In this document: positions 49,947 to 59,500 of the stretch, piece after piece
Layout of the letters: every line of letters starts with the position of its first letter
Numbering within the stretch: position 1 is the first letter of the stretch
NCBI RefSeq assembly: GCF_030540835.1
Contig: NZ_JAUOEK010000117.1
Coordinates: 23,219 to 87,218 of the forward strand
Direction: 5' to 3'
DNA length: 64,000 nucleotides
DNA from: Flavivirga aquimarina
GTDB taxonomy: Bacteria; Bacteroidota; Bacteroidia; Flavobacteriales; Flavobacteriaceae
Notes under the pieces: generated by a model
The model's input: only the letters and a program-made list of their open reading frames with translations
What the model was told of the DNA's origin: nothing
Database searches by the model: none
Made by a program: the position numbers and the translations under genes

Positions 49947-49954
49947 CAAAGATA
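49947..49954 (-). promoter_or_regulatory. -7 box just upstream of dapF
   Basis: On the - strand TATCTTTG fits TAnnTTTG exactly. It ends only 9 bp before the chosen ATG, implying a very short or absent leader on the dapF mRNA. Confidence 0.5.
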
Positions 49955-50125
49955 TAAATAAAGAATTTCTTAAAAAGAGTAAATTAAACTGGATTTTTGA
50001 TTGTTAAATGGTCGTTAAAATAGGCGTTAAAAATCGTTAAAAAAATATGAGACATTCAATAAATATTTAATTTTAATCGTTAATAATTTGAATTTAAACA
50101 AATAAAGAATTTAAACAGAAAATTT

Positions 50126-51520
50126 ATGAAGAAGATTTTGTCACTCGTACTGGTTTCGGCATTAGGTGGTGTTTTAACTCTTGGTGCTTATAAACTATTT
50201 TTAGAAAAAGAAAACAAGGTTGTCGTAACAGAAGCTACTCCAGCTTTTTTACCTACTAATAATGTAGGTAATTTATATGGCACAAATGAAACGCCAAATT
50301 TTACTGTGGCAGCCGAAAATACTGTTAATGCAGTGGTTCATGTAAAAAATGTATCTCTTAGTTCTGGTCAAATGACTTTTGAGGATTTATTTTTTGGTAG
50401 ACGTTCCCAACGTCCACAACTAGGAACAGGTTCTGGTGTTATAATTAATGCAAATGGTTATATTATTACCAATAATCATGTTATTGATAATTCACACGAA
50501 TTATCTGTTACACTAAACAATAATAAAACTTATGAAGCCAAGTTAATTGGTACCGATCCAAATACAGATATAGCCCTTTTAAAAATTGATGCAGATGAAG
50601 AACTACCTTATGTTACTTTTGGTGATTCTGATAACGCTAAAATTGGGGAATGGGTTCTTGCTGTTGGTAACCCATTTAATTTAACCTCGACAGTTACTGC
50701 TGGAATTATTAGTGCTAAGGCCAGAGATTTATCCGGTCGTAGTTCTCAATCATTTATTCAAACCGACGCAGCTGTAAACCCAGGTAATTCAGGTGGTGCT
50801 CTTGTAAACACCAATGGAGAACTTATAGGTATTAATACCGCTATATCGTCTCAAACCGGTTCTTATATAGGTTACTCCTTTGCAGTACCAAGTAATATTG
50901 CACGTAGAGTTATTGAAGACATTATGGAGTACGGAAATGTGCAAAATGGTATTCTAGGTATAAACGGTCGCACTTTAAATAGTGCATTTGCAGAAAAATT
51001 GGGTATTGACGATACACAAGGTGTTTATGTTGAAAGCACCATTGAAGACTCTGGAGCAGAAAAATCAGGAATTAAAAAAGACGACATTATAAAAGAAATT
51101 GATAATGTTAAAGTCTCTAAATTTGAAGATTTATCTGGTCATATCAGATCAAAACGAGTTAATGATGTCGTAGCCTTAACAGTTTCCAGAAATGGTGAAT
51201 TAAAAACTGTTAATGTTACTTTAAGTAAGAATGAAACGTTTAACATGCCTTTGGTAGGACGTTTAAAAAATGCTTCTAAAGAAGATTTAAGAAAATTTAA
51301 AGCGTCTCATGGCGTAAAAATAATTGAGCTTGGTGAAGATTATGCAGATTATTGGAAAAATAATGGCGTTGAAGAAGGTTCCATAATTACGTCTATTAAT
51401 GATGTAAAAGTAAGCTCTGTTGATGATGTACAGAATGCATTACAGGATAAATCTTCGAGATCGTTAAGAATAGAACTAATAAATTCTAATGGTGAGAAAG
51501 AACGTTATAACTTTAGGTAA
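50126..51520 (+). CDS. Periplasmic HtrA/Deg-type serine protease
   Basis: A 464-residue protease with an N-terminal membrane anchor or signal (about 1-22). The triad is H118 (TNNHVID), D148 (NTDIALLKID) and S222 (NPGNSGGALV). Two PDZ-like domains follow (about 270-360 and 375-462). This is the DegP/DegQ layout for degrading or refolding damaged envelope proteins. It is divergent from dapF and ends at a strong terminator. Confidence 0.92.
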   Translation: MKKILSLVLVSALGGVLTLGAYKLFLEKENKVVVTEATPAFLPTNNVGNLYGTNETPNFTVAAENTVNAVVHVKNVSLSSGQMTFEDLFFGRRSQRPQLGTGSGVIINANGYIITNNHVIDNSHELSVTLNNNKTYEAKLIGTDPNTDIALLKIDADEELPYVTFGDSDNAKIGEWVLAVGNPFNLTSTVTAGIISAKARDLSGRSSQSFIQTDAAVNPGNSGGALVNTNGELIGINTAISSQTGSYIGYSFAVPSNIARRVIEDIMEYGNVQNGILGINGRTLNSAFAEKLGIDDTQGVYVESTIEDSGAEKSGIKKDDIIKEIDNVKVSKFEDLSGHIRSKRVNDVVALTVSRNGELKTVNVTLSKNETFNMPLVGRLKNASKEDLRKFKASHGVKIIELGEDYADYWKNNGVEEGSIITSINDVKVSSVDDVQNALQDKSSRSLRIELINSNGEKERYNFR

Positions 51521-51542
51521 ATAAAATATTACTTTTAAGTAT

Positions 51543-51585
51543 AAACCCATCAAAAAATATTTTTTGATGGGTTTTATTTTTTTAT
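51543..51585 (+). terminator. Rho-independent terminator after the HtrA gene
   Basis: A 15-bp perfect stem (AAACCCATCAAAAAA, 51543-51557, paired with 51560-51574) with a 2-nt turn, followed by a T-rich tail to about 51585. Confidence 0.85.
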
Positions 51586-51618
51586 CAAAATACGCTACGA
51601 AAACGTTTGAAATATGAT

Positions 51619-51626
51619 ATTTTTGC
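51619..51626 (+). promoter_or_regulatory. -7 box of gap
   Basis: TATTTTTG matches TAnnTTTG exactly and lies 27 bp before the gap ATG at 51654. Confidence 0.5.
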
Positions 51627-51653
51627 CAAAAACTAATAATAAACTACTTAAAC

Positions 51654-53102
51654 ATGTCTTTTAACAAAACTTATGAAAATGAGTTAGCCTTTCAAGCAGA
51701 TCGTCGAAGAGCTACCGTTGAATTTATTAAAATTATAAGTGACCTTTGGTACGACAAATCTATCGAACTAGTCATTTTTAGAAATCAACTTATCGATAGA
51801 AATGTGAGTCAAATTTTAAATCTTCATGAGTATGCAGGTAAATTTGTGCAGAAACCTATTTCTATTTTTGATTCTGTAGAAATTGCTCAAGCCATTAAAA
51901 CTCTAGACATCCCTCCTGCTAAATTGGATATTGGAAAACTTACTTATGAGTTTCATTTAGAAGATAACAAACATAATAACCCTACTGCTTTTGTTGCCAG
52001 AAAACTAAAAGATGCCAGTAAAAATGGAGATATTCTACCTAAGGATGTTGTTTTGTATGGTTTTGGTAGAATTGGGCGCTTGGTAGCTCGTGAACTTATG
52101 ACACGGACAGGTAAAGGAAGCCAATTGCGTTTAAGAGCTATAGTAACACGAGGTGCTATAGATGAAAAAACACTTGAAAAACGTGCTTCCTTATTGCGTA
52201 ACGATTCGGTTCATGGTGACTTTTCCGGAACGGTTTCTACAGATGTAAAAAACAGTGCCTTAATTATAAACGGAACGACTGTAAATGTTATCTCTGCGAA
52301 TACACCGGAAGATATTGATTATACAAAATACAAAATACAAAATGCTTTAGTAATTGATAACACCGGGGCCTTTAGAGATAAAAAAGCGTTAAGTAAACAT
52401 TTAATATCTAAAGGTATTGATAAGGTATTATTAACAGCTCCCGGAAAAGAAGTCCCTAATATTGTTTATGGTGTAAACCATACAGAAAACGATCCTGATA
52501 AAGTAGATATTTTTTCGGCTGCATCTTGTACCACTAACGCCATCACACCTGTACTAAAAGCTATTGAAGATTCCTTTGGTGTTAAATCCGGGCATTTAGA
52601 AACCATTCATGCATATACAAACGATCAGAATTTAGTAGATAATTTCCATAGCAAATACCGTCGTGGTCGTGCCGCAGGTTTAAATATGGTTATTACAGAA
52701 ACCGGAGCCGGTAGTGCTGTTGCCAAAGCACTACCAAGTTTAAAAGAAAAACTTACCTCTAGTGCCATTCGAGTTCCTGTTCCCAATGGTTCTTTGGCAA
52801 TTCTAAATTTAGAATTAAAAACTAAAACATCTTTAAACAGTGTAAATACTATTTTAAAAAAATATGCCTTAGAAGGTGATTTAGTCGAACAAATTAAATT
52901 TGAACTAAGCGATGAATTAGTATCTAGCGATATAGTAGGAAGTTCCGCTCCTTCTATTTATGATAGTAAAGCGACTATAGTACGTAAAGATGGTAAAAAT
53001 ATTGTTTTATACATTTGGTACGATAATGAGTATGGCTATAGCCATCAAGTAATAAGATTGGCAAAATATATAGCAAAAGTAAGACGATATACCTATTATT
53101 AA
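51654..53102 (+). CDS. gap: Glyceraldehyde-3-phosphate dehydrogenase, long form
   Basis: A 482-residue enzyme, about 140 residues longer than standard GAPDH. The NAD-binding start is VVLYGFGRIGRLVARELM (about residue 130), catalytic C292 lies in SAASCTTNAITP, and the phosphate-binding HAYTNDQNLVD is intact. The N-terminal extension (about 1-125) is helical and charged and has no motif I know; long GAPDHs of this kind are common in Bacteroidota, beside a shorter one elsewhere. The physiological direction is not evident. Confidence 0.9.
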   Translation: MSFNKTYENELAFQADRRRATVEFIKIISDLWYDKSIELVIFRNQLIDRNVSQILNLHEYAGKFVQKPISIFDSVEIAQAIKTLDIPPAKLDIGKLTYEFHLEDNKHNNPTAFVARKLKDASKNGDILPKDVVLYGFGRIGRLVARELMTRTGKGSQLRLRAIVTRGAIDEKTLEKRASLLRNDSVHGDFSGTVSTDVKNSALIINGTTVNVISANTPEDIDYTKYKIQNALVIDNTGAFRDKKALSKHLISKGIDKVLLTAPGKEVPNIVYGVNHTENDPDKVDIFSAASCTTNAITPVLKAIEDSFGVKSGHLETIHAYTNDQNLVDNFHSKYRRGRAAGLNMVITETGAGSAVAKALPSLKEKLTSSAIRVPVPNGSLAILNLELKTKTSLNSVNTILKKYALEGDLVEQIKFELSDELVSSDIVGSSAPSIYDSKATIVRKDGKNIVLYIWYDNEYGYSHQVIRLAKYIAKVRRYTYY

Positions 53103-53142
53103 TGGTTTTAAACATCTAAATTAAAATTTCAATCGTATATAA

Positions 53143-53167
53143 AAAAGCCTCACTTTATGAGGCTTTT
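53143..53167 (+). terminator. Terminator after gap
   Basis: Arms AAAAGCCTCA (53143-53152) and TGAGGCTTTT (53158-53167) around a 5-nt loop, with T-rich sequence after. The words AATCGTATATAAA occur on both sides (near 53132 and 53178). Confidence 0.75.
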
Positions 53168-53232
53168 CACTTATTTCTAATCGTATATAAACAATATTTT
53201 ATAACTTCGCAAAACCATTAAACAAATCGTAA

Positions 53233-53853
53233 ATGAATTCCATTAAGCAAACCTCCCTCTTAATTTTACTTTTTTTATGCGCATTATCTAGTTTTTCTCA
53301 AACTAAAACAGCAAAAGACAAACTCTCTCTAAACAGTGGTACTATAGACAATCAATTTGAATTCGTAATTCAAAAATCGTACACCTATAAAGGGAATGGT
53401 AAAGTTTACAAAAATGTAGAATACCATTGGCTAACACAATTAAAAGCGCATACTCTCGATTCCTTAAAAGCAGTACACAAAGACCTTACTGACACCCAAT
53501 TAGTTGTTAAAAAACAAGATAAGGAAATTTCAGATTTAAAATTAAATCTTAATAAAACACAAGGCGATTTAGATAAAACCAATACAGAAAAAAATAATAT
53601 GGCGCTGTTTGGTATGCAAATGAGCAAAACAGGTTACAATGCGCTTATGTGGGCCATTATTGCTGGTTTATTAGCTCTGCTTATTTTATTTATATATAAG
53701 TTTAAAAACAGCAATGCCGTAACCAAAGGTGCTAAACGTGCTCTTGCAGAAATTGAAGAAGAATTTGATGAACACCGAAAAATAGCCTTAGAGCGCGAAC
53801 AAAAGGTAAGACGTCAACTGCAAGACGAAATAAACAAACAAAAAGGGGCTTAA
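53233..53853 (+). CDS. Exported membrane-anchored coiled-coil protein
   Basis: A 206-residue protein: signal-like N-terminus (SLLILLFLCALSSFSQ), a predicted coiled coil (about 75-122, TLDSLKAVHKDLTDTQLVVK and onward), one membrane helix (NALMWAIIAGLLALLILFIY, about 137-156) and a charged C-terminal helix. Homologues are often labelled tRNA (guanine-N1)-methyltransferase, but nothing here resembles a methylase; the real trmD lies 920 bp downstream. The function is unknown. Confidence 0.75.
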   Translation: MNSIKQTSLLILLFLCALSSFSQTKTAKDKLSLNSGTIDNQFEFVIQKSYTYKGNGKVYKNVEYHWLTQLKAHTLDSLKAVHKDLTDTQLVVKKQDKEISDLKLNLNKTQGDLDKTNTEKNNMALFGMQMSKTGYNALMWAIIAGLLALLILFIYKFKNSNAVTKGAKRALAEIEEEFDEHRKIALEREQKVRRQLQDEINKQKGA

Positions 53854-53876
53854 ATAACTCCCACATATAAATTTAT

Positions 53877-53909
53877 AAATCTGTAATGTGACATTACAGA
53901 TTTTTTTTT
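53877..53909 (+). terminator. Rho-independent terminator
   Basis: A 13-bp perfect stem (AAATCTGTAATGT, 53877-53889, paired with 53891-53903) with a one-base turn, running into nine T residues (53901-53909). It ends the coiled-coil protein gene. Confidence 0.85.
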
Positions 53910-53926
53910 CAACAATAAGTAACAGA

Positions 53927-54601
53927 ATGGCAGAAAAATTTAATGAAGACAATAAACTTACTCCAAAAGAACTCGCAAAACACCTCAGACAGCCAGAAGG
54001 AGAAATAGGAAAAGAAGTAGGGCTACAAATGAATAAGGGCAACAAGCATATTTGCTTAAATTCATATAAAGTACTCAATCCTAAAAACAAAGATTACATT
54101 CTGGAAATTGGTATGGGCAATGGTTTTTTTGTTAAAGATTTATTGAAAATGGCAGACAATTTAAACTATTCTGGCATTGACTTCTCTCATATAATGATTA
54201 ATGAAGCAACTATAAAAAATAAAGAATTCATTACATCTGGAAAAGTAAGTTTTAAACAGGCTTCTATTGAAAAGTTGCCTTTTAATGATGGTGCTTTTGA
54301 TTGTATTACAACCACCAATACACTTTATTTTTGGCCACAACCACAAGACAACGCTAAAGAACTTCTAAGAGTTTTAAAACCAGGAGGAAAATTATTAATA
54401 GCTTATCGTACCAAAGATTTCATGGAACAACTGGAACTTACAAAGTACGGATTTACAAAGTACAACGTAACAGACGTTGAAAATTTACTGAACCTATCTG
54501 GTTTTAAACAAATAACTTCTCAAATGATTAAAGAGCCCGAATTAGATTTTGATGGCAAAGTATTCGAAATGGAAGGTATGTACACAACTGGCATTAAGTA
54601 A
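53927..54601 (+). CDS. Class I SAM-dependent methyltransferase
   Basis: A 224-residue enzyme. I start at 53927 (MAEKFNED) because an earlier in-frame ATG at 53888 lies inside the terminator hairpin. The SAM-binding motif I is YILEIGMGNGFFVKDLL, with IDFSHIMI (motif II), FDCITTTNTLYFWPQP and the LRVLKPGGKLLIAY motif (post III). It is of the Methyltransf_11 type acting on small molecules or lipids; the substrate is unknown. It lies between two unrelated single genes. Confidence 0.8.
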   Translation: MAEKFNEDNKLTPKELAKHLRQPEGEIGKEVGLQMNKGNKHICLNSYKVLNPKNKDYILEIGMGNGFFVKDLLKMADNLNYSGIDFSHIMINEATIKNKEFITSGKVSFKQASIEKLPFNDGAFDCITTTNTLYFWPQPQDNAKELLRVLKPGGKLLIAYRTKDFMEQLELTKYGFTKYNVTDVENLLNLSGFKQITSQMIKEPELDFDGKVFEMEGMYTTGIK

Positions 54602-54745
54602 TGTAACCACATGCTTTTTCAATCTGAAAAAAGAATAAAAAACGTAACAAAGAACAGATCAAACAATTAAAAAATCCATTATATGGTTTAAACAAATTCT
54701 TAAACCACCTTCCAAAATACGGTTCAAAATAAAGAACAATTAAGT

Positions 54746-54753
54746 TATCTTTG
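54746..54753 (+). promoter_or_regulatory. -7 box of trmD
   Basis: TATCTTTG matches TAnnTTTG exactly, 19 bp before the trmD ATG. No convincing -33 element is seen. Confidence 0.55.
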
Positions 54754-54772
54754 CAGTGCTTAAAACAACACA

Positions 54773-55450
54773 ATGCGTATAGATATCATCACTGTTTTAC
54801 CTGAATTACTTAAAAGTCCTTTTGAGGCCTCTATTTTAAAACGCGCTATTGAAGCTGGTTTGGTAGAAATTCACTTTCATAATTTACGCGACTATACAAC
54901 CGATAATTATAAATCTATTGACGATACCCAATTTGGTGGTGGTGCTGGTATGGTTATGATGGTAGAGCCTATAGATAAATGCATTTCGGCTTTAAAAGAA
55001 GCAAGAGATTACGATGAAATTATTTATATGACACCCGACGGCGAAACCTTAAAACAAGGCATTGCTAACCAACTATCTTTAAAAAAGAATATTATTATTT
55101 TATGCGGACATTATAAAGGTGTAGACCAACGTGTACGAGATCATATTATAACCCGTGAAATTTCTATTGGTGATTACGTATTATCTGGAGGTGAATTAGG
55201 AGCCGCAGTACTATGCGACGCAGTTATACGATTAATTCCCGGGGTTTTAGGTAACGAAACCTCTGCCTTAACCGATTCGTTCCAGGATAATTTATTGGCA
55301 CCACCTATTTATACCAAACCTCGTGATTATAAAGGTTGGAAAGTTCCTGAACTGTTATTTGGAGGAAACTTCCCCAAGATTGAAAAATGGCGTGAAGAAC
55401 AAGCTTATAAACGTACTAAAGAACGACGACCGGATTTGTTGGATGATTAA
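54773..55450 (+). CDS. trmD: tRNA (guanine-37-N1)-methyltransferase
   Basis: A 225-residue SPOUT-class enzyme that makes m1G37 in tRNAs to prevent frameshifting. It begins [13 protein letters not shown], has the acceptor loop [14 protein letters not shown], and the SAM-binding trefoil knot segments [14 protein letters not shown] and [18 protein letters not shown]. The C-terminal [16 protein letters not shown] is normal. It is complete and monocistronic, and is the last core gene before the accessory zone. Confidence 0.95.
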   Translation: MRIDIITVLPELLKSPFEASILKRAIEAGLVEIHFHNLRDYTTDNYKSIDDTQFGGGAGMVMMVEPIDKCISALKEARDYDEIIYMTPDGETLKQGIANQLSLKKNIIILCGHYKGVDQRVRDHIITREISIGDYVLSGGELGAAVLCDAVIRLIPGVLGNETSALTDSFQDNLLAPPIYTKPRDYKGWKVPELLFGGNFPKIEKWREEQAYKRTKERRPDLLDD

Positions 55451-55455
55451 CCGAA

Positions 55456-55498
55456 CGGAACGTCATAGCGAGAAGTTTTTACGAAGAGGCAATCTGTT
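55456..55498. repeat. Degenerate CGTCATxGCGAG-type dispersed repeat
   Basis: The segment reads AACGTCATAGCGAGAAG followed by ACGAAGAGGCAATCTG. This resembles the widespread Bacteroidota repeat CGTCATTGCGAGGA...GAAGCAATCT. It lies just after trmD. Confidence 0.5.
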
Positions 55499-55514
55499 AA
55501 TGCTTAATTATTAA

Positions 55515-55700
55515 TCAAATATCGTCATCATAATCATGATAATCGTCATCAAACTCACCTGTCATACCATAATTACTTCCTCCCCCGTATTTAGTGAATT
55601 TTGTAACTAAAAATGCGACTAGAAAAATAACAAATACACCGCCAATGAGAACCAACCATTCATCAAGCGTTGGCTCATATAAAAGAAATTTAGATATCAT
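55515..55700 (-). CDS. Small single-helix membrane protein
   Basis: A 61-residue protein with one clear membrane helix (LVLIGGVFVIFLVAFLVTKF, about 17-36), then a glycine-rich linker and an acidic, tyrosine-rich tail (FDDDYHDYDDDI). It has no known family to me. The regular topology and convergent position after trmD suggest a real gene. Its tail should face the cytoplasm by the positive-inside rule. Confidence 0.55.
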   Translation of the reverse strand: MISKFLLYEPTLDEWLVLIGGVFVIFLVAFLVTKFTKYGGGSNYGMTGEFDDDYHDYDDDI

Positions 55701-55916
55701 AGCATATGTTTTGTATAAATATAGTAAACATTATGTTGAGAGTATAAACTTATAACAAGACTATAATCCTTCTCTTACAATTACAATGGTTTTTAAGTTT
55801 TTTAGTTGATAACTTGAAACGTGATGTCATGCAGAAATCACAAAGTATATTCACTATAGCTACACCTTATTGAATCTGAAAAATAAAATATCTAATTAAA
55901 AAACGTTTGAAAATAA

Positions 55917-56111
55917 TTTGTTTTATGTAAGAAAAACCACTTATATTTACGAGATAACAATGATGAAAAACTTACTATATCCCGATTTATTTACACTCAT
56001 GTAACACAAAAAGACTTAGTAAACATAAAAAGTCCTTTAGACCATGCTATCAACCAATTAAAAAAAACCCAAAAAGAGGAACAAAAATTCCTATTATCCC
56101 GAAATAATTAA
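55917..56111 (+). pseudogene. Remnant of a tyrosine recombinase (integrase) C-terminus
   Basis: An open stretch without a proper start ends in RFIYTHVTQKDLVNIKSPLD, the hallmark C-terminal segment of tyrosine recombinases (IYTHV contains the catalytic Tyr, followed by xxIKSPLD as in integrases of Bacteroidota). Upstream of about 55980 the similarity fades and the frame closes at 55914-55916, so only the tail survives. It lies at the head of the accessory zone, where an integron or island integrase would be expected. Integron integrases end similarly, but the fragment is too short to tell the class. The sequence from here to 56330 holds no intact gene, only a hairpin at 56181-56225. Confidence 0.65.
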
Positions 56112-56180
56112 TGAATAATGAGTACTTTTATTCCACATATAAGGAGTTGTACACAAGCTCTGAAAAGCCAACCGTACAGT

Positions 56181-56225
56181 CAAGCACATTTTATTTTTTC
56201 GTGCCTCAAAAATAAAAAGAGCTTG
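56181..56225. repeat. 45-bp imperfect hairpin upstream of the restriction genes
   Basis: CAAGCACATTTTATTTTTTC pairs with the downstream arm ending AAAAAGAGCTTG (about 16 of 20 positions), around a GTGCCT turn. The 10-mer AAAAGCCAAC occurs 9 bp upstream (56163-56172) and again right after the restriction gene (60336-60345). It may be a worn attC-like site. Confidence 0.45.
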
Positions 56226-56330
56226 CCTTTCCCCTACACTGATTAATATTGAATGATAATTTTTATACTCATTTAGTGAGTATCTGAAAAATCTTGGTTA
56301 CATTAGTTGACTGAATTAAAAAAATTCAAA

Positions 56331-56534
56331 ATGAACCGAATAAAAAGGGTTTTAGAACAGAAAGGAATAAAACAAATCTGGTTAGCTGAAAAATTGGGAA
56401 AGAGTTACAATATGGTTCACTCATACGCTCAAAATAAAAGACAACCAAGTTTAGAAGACTTATACAAAATAGCGGAAATCTTGAATGTAGAAGTCAAAGA
56501 ATTATTAATTGAAAGGACTGACTTAAATAAATGA
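56331..56534 (+). CDS. XRE-family regulator, controller-like protein of the restriction system
   Basis: A 67-residue single helix-turn-helix protein: MNRIKRVLEQKGIKQIWLAEK, then SYNMVHSYAQNKRQPSLEDLY. I start at the ATG 56331, since homologues begin MNRIK; a TTG at 56307 would add eight residues. Its stop overlaps the restriction-modification gene as ATGA, so production of the two is coupled. Small HTH proteins directly before restriction genes commonly act as C proteins that delay nuclease expression; this is the likely role here. Confidence 0.82.
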   Translation: MNRIKRVLEQKGIKQIWLAEKLGKSYNMVHSYAQNKRQPSLEDLYKIAEILNVEVKELLIERTDLNK

Positions 56535-59500
56535 TAACAACAAAGAATTTAAAAGAAGTTTTAGAAAACCTTGGTTTTTCATCTAAAGGAGATTTATTCA
56601 CTAAAAAATTTGAATCCTTTGATTGTTTACTTAAAGTTGATTTTAAGAAAAAAGCTATTTCCTATCCTGAAAACAAAGGATTTAAAATAAACGATAAAAC
56701 AACTTGTAATTTTTCTTCAAAAGAAAATTTTGTAGTACTCGAATGCGTAAACAGACTACTTGAACAAGGCTACAACCCAGCACATTTGGAATTAGAACCT
56801 AAATGGAAAGTTGGACACGGAGCAAGTGGTGGAAAAGCAGATATTTTAGTAAAAGATAACAAAGGAAAATCTTTACTGATAATTGAATGTAAAAATGCAG
56901 GAACTGAATTTACAAAACACTGGAACGAAACATTAGAAAACGGAAGTCAATTATTTGGATATGCACAACAAGAAAGAGATGCTTCTTTTCTTTGTCTTTA
57001 CGCGTCTGATTTAGTTGATGGAAAAGTACAGCCAAATTATCGATTAATTACACTTCAAGACAACGAACAATATTTAGAAGACAACCCAAAACTAGAAAGT
57101 TTTAAAGATGCTAAAGTTCGAGAAGACTTACATAAAGTTTGGAAAAATACATATCAAAAAGATTATACGACAAAAGGACTTTTTGAAAAAGATATCCAAG
57201 CCTATAATATTGGAAAGAAAAAATATACAATTGACGACTTAAGTTTAATCGATAGCACAACAAAACAAAGTAAACATCACACTTTTGCAACAATTTTAAG
57301 AAAGTACAATGTTTCTGGTCGAGAAAATGCTTTCGATAAATTAGTTAATCTGTTTTTATGTAAAATTGTTGATGAAAAAAACAATCCAAACGACTTGCAA
57401 TTTTACTGGAAAGGAATTGCATACGATACACCTTTTGAACTTCAAGACCGTTTACAAAAATTGTATCAAACTGGAATGAATATCTTCCTTAAAGAAGATG
57501 TTACCTATATAGACAATCAACAAATAGACAAAGCATTTTGGGCATTTAAAAATGACCCAGATGCTACACGAGAAACAATTAAAAGCTATTTCAGACAATT
57601 AAAATTCTTTACCAATAACGACTTCGCATTTATTGACGTTCACAATGAACGATTGTTTTATGAAAATGCAGAAGTTTTAATTGATATTGTACGTCTTTTT
57701 CAAGACACGAAAATTACAAGTTCTTCTAAAAATCAATTTTTGGGAGATATGTTTGAAAACTTTTTGGATGGTGGTGTAAAACAATCCGAAGGACAGTTTT
57801 TTACGCCAATGCCAATAACAAGATTTATTATTCAATCACTTCCTTTAGAGCAAATAATAAATGAAAGTCAACAAATACCTAAAGCAATTGACTATGCTTG
57901 TGGTTCAGGGCATTTTTTAAATGAGTTGGCTTCACAAATGAGACCTTTTATTGAAGAGAACAAAGAGGTTAGTTTAGAAGAATATCACAAAGCAATTCAC
58001 GGGATAGAAAAAGAATATCGATTATCTAAAGTTGCCAAAGTTTCTGCTTTTATGTATGGTCAGGATAATATTGATATTACTTATGCAGATGCTTTAGCAA
58101 AATTAGACAAGTTTAAAGCCAACGACTATAAAATATTAGTAGCAAATCCACCTTATAGCGTAAAAGGTTTTCTTGGTACTATAGACCAAGAAAGTAAAAA
58201 AAATTATGCGCTTTTAGATACACTTTCGAGCAAACAAATTCCAACAAATAATTCAATAGAATGCTTTTTTATTGAAAGAGCAAAACAAATGTTAGGCCCT
58301 AATGGTGTTGGTGCAATCATTGTTCCATCTTCAATTTTATCGAACACAGATAGCACGTATGTAGAAACACGTGGAATACTTTTAAAATATTTTGATGTCA
58401 TTGCAATAGCCGAATTTGGAGCGGGTACTTTTGGGAAAACTGGAACTAATACAGTTACTTTATTTTTAAGAAGAAAAGGAAATGAACCTGAACAAGCTAT
58501 TCATTATCAAAACAGAGTAAATGCTTGGTTTGGGGACGATTCAAAAAAACAAAAAGTTTTTGATGACCAACATTTCATAGAAAACTATTGCGGACATATT
58601 GATATCGATTTTGAAGACTACAAAACTTTACTTCAAGGAAAGCCAAATAAGAATCTACTTAGTGTAGATATGTTTGTTGAATACAAAGATGATTTCAACA
58701 AATTAACATCGACCAAAAACAAAAAGAAACAAGCAAGTTTTAAAAAATTGTCTAAAGAGGATAGACAAAAGGAACTAGATGAAATGTTCCTAAAATATCT
58801 AACAAAAATTGAAAAAGAAAAGCTATACTATTTTGTACTTGCAAGTCAAAATGCAACAGAGGTAGTGATTATAAAAGCACCAAGTGACAGCAAAGCAAAC
58901 AAAATCTTTTTAGGTTATGAATGGAGTGGCAGAAAAGGAGATGAGGGAATTAAATTATATTTAGATACTGATGGCACTCACTTAACACCATTATATGATG
59001 AAAAATCAAGAAATAATAAATCTAAAATTAATAACTTAATCCAACAGTCATTTAATAATGAACCTTTAGTTATTGATGATAATTTAAAAGACTTTATAAA
59101 CTTAAGTTCATTAACAAACATATTAGATTTTAAAAGGGTTGATTTTTCTCGGCAGTTTTCACTTACACCAAAAAAAATAATTCAAGATTATAAAACAAAG
59201 TTCCCATTAGTAAAAATTGGAAGTGTTTATAAAACATCATCAGGTGGTACGCCACTATCATCAAAGAAAGAATATTATGATAACGGTACCATTCCTTGGA
59301 TTAATAGTGGTGAAGTCAAAGTTGGCCCAATAAATAGCACAAGTAATTTTATTACCAAAAAAGGGTTAGATAATTCGTCAGCTAAATTATTTCCAAAAAA
59401 CACAGTACTAATCGCAATGTATGGCGCTACAGCTGGACAAGTCGGTTATTTAACTTTTGAAGCTTCTACTAACCAAGCTATTTGTGCACTTTTACCTAAC

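Noticed and set aside
53888..53926. Earlier ATG for the methyltransferase at 53927
   Set aside because: It lies inside a strong terminator hairpin and its T-run, and the added residues do not fit the family.
54684..54707. Hairpin TGGTTTAA...TTAAACCA upstream of trmD
   Set aside because: Arms of 8 bp only; it recalls the repeat at 9374-9534 but is too short to claim as a copy.
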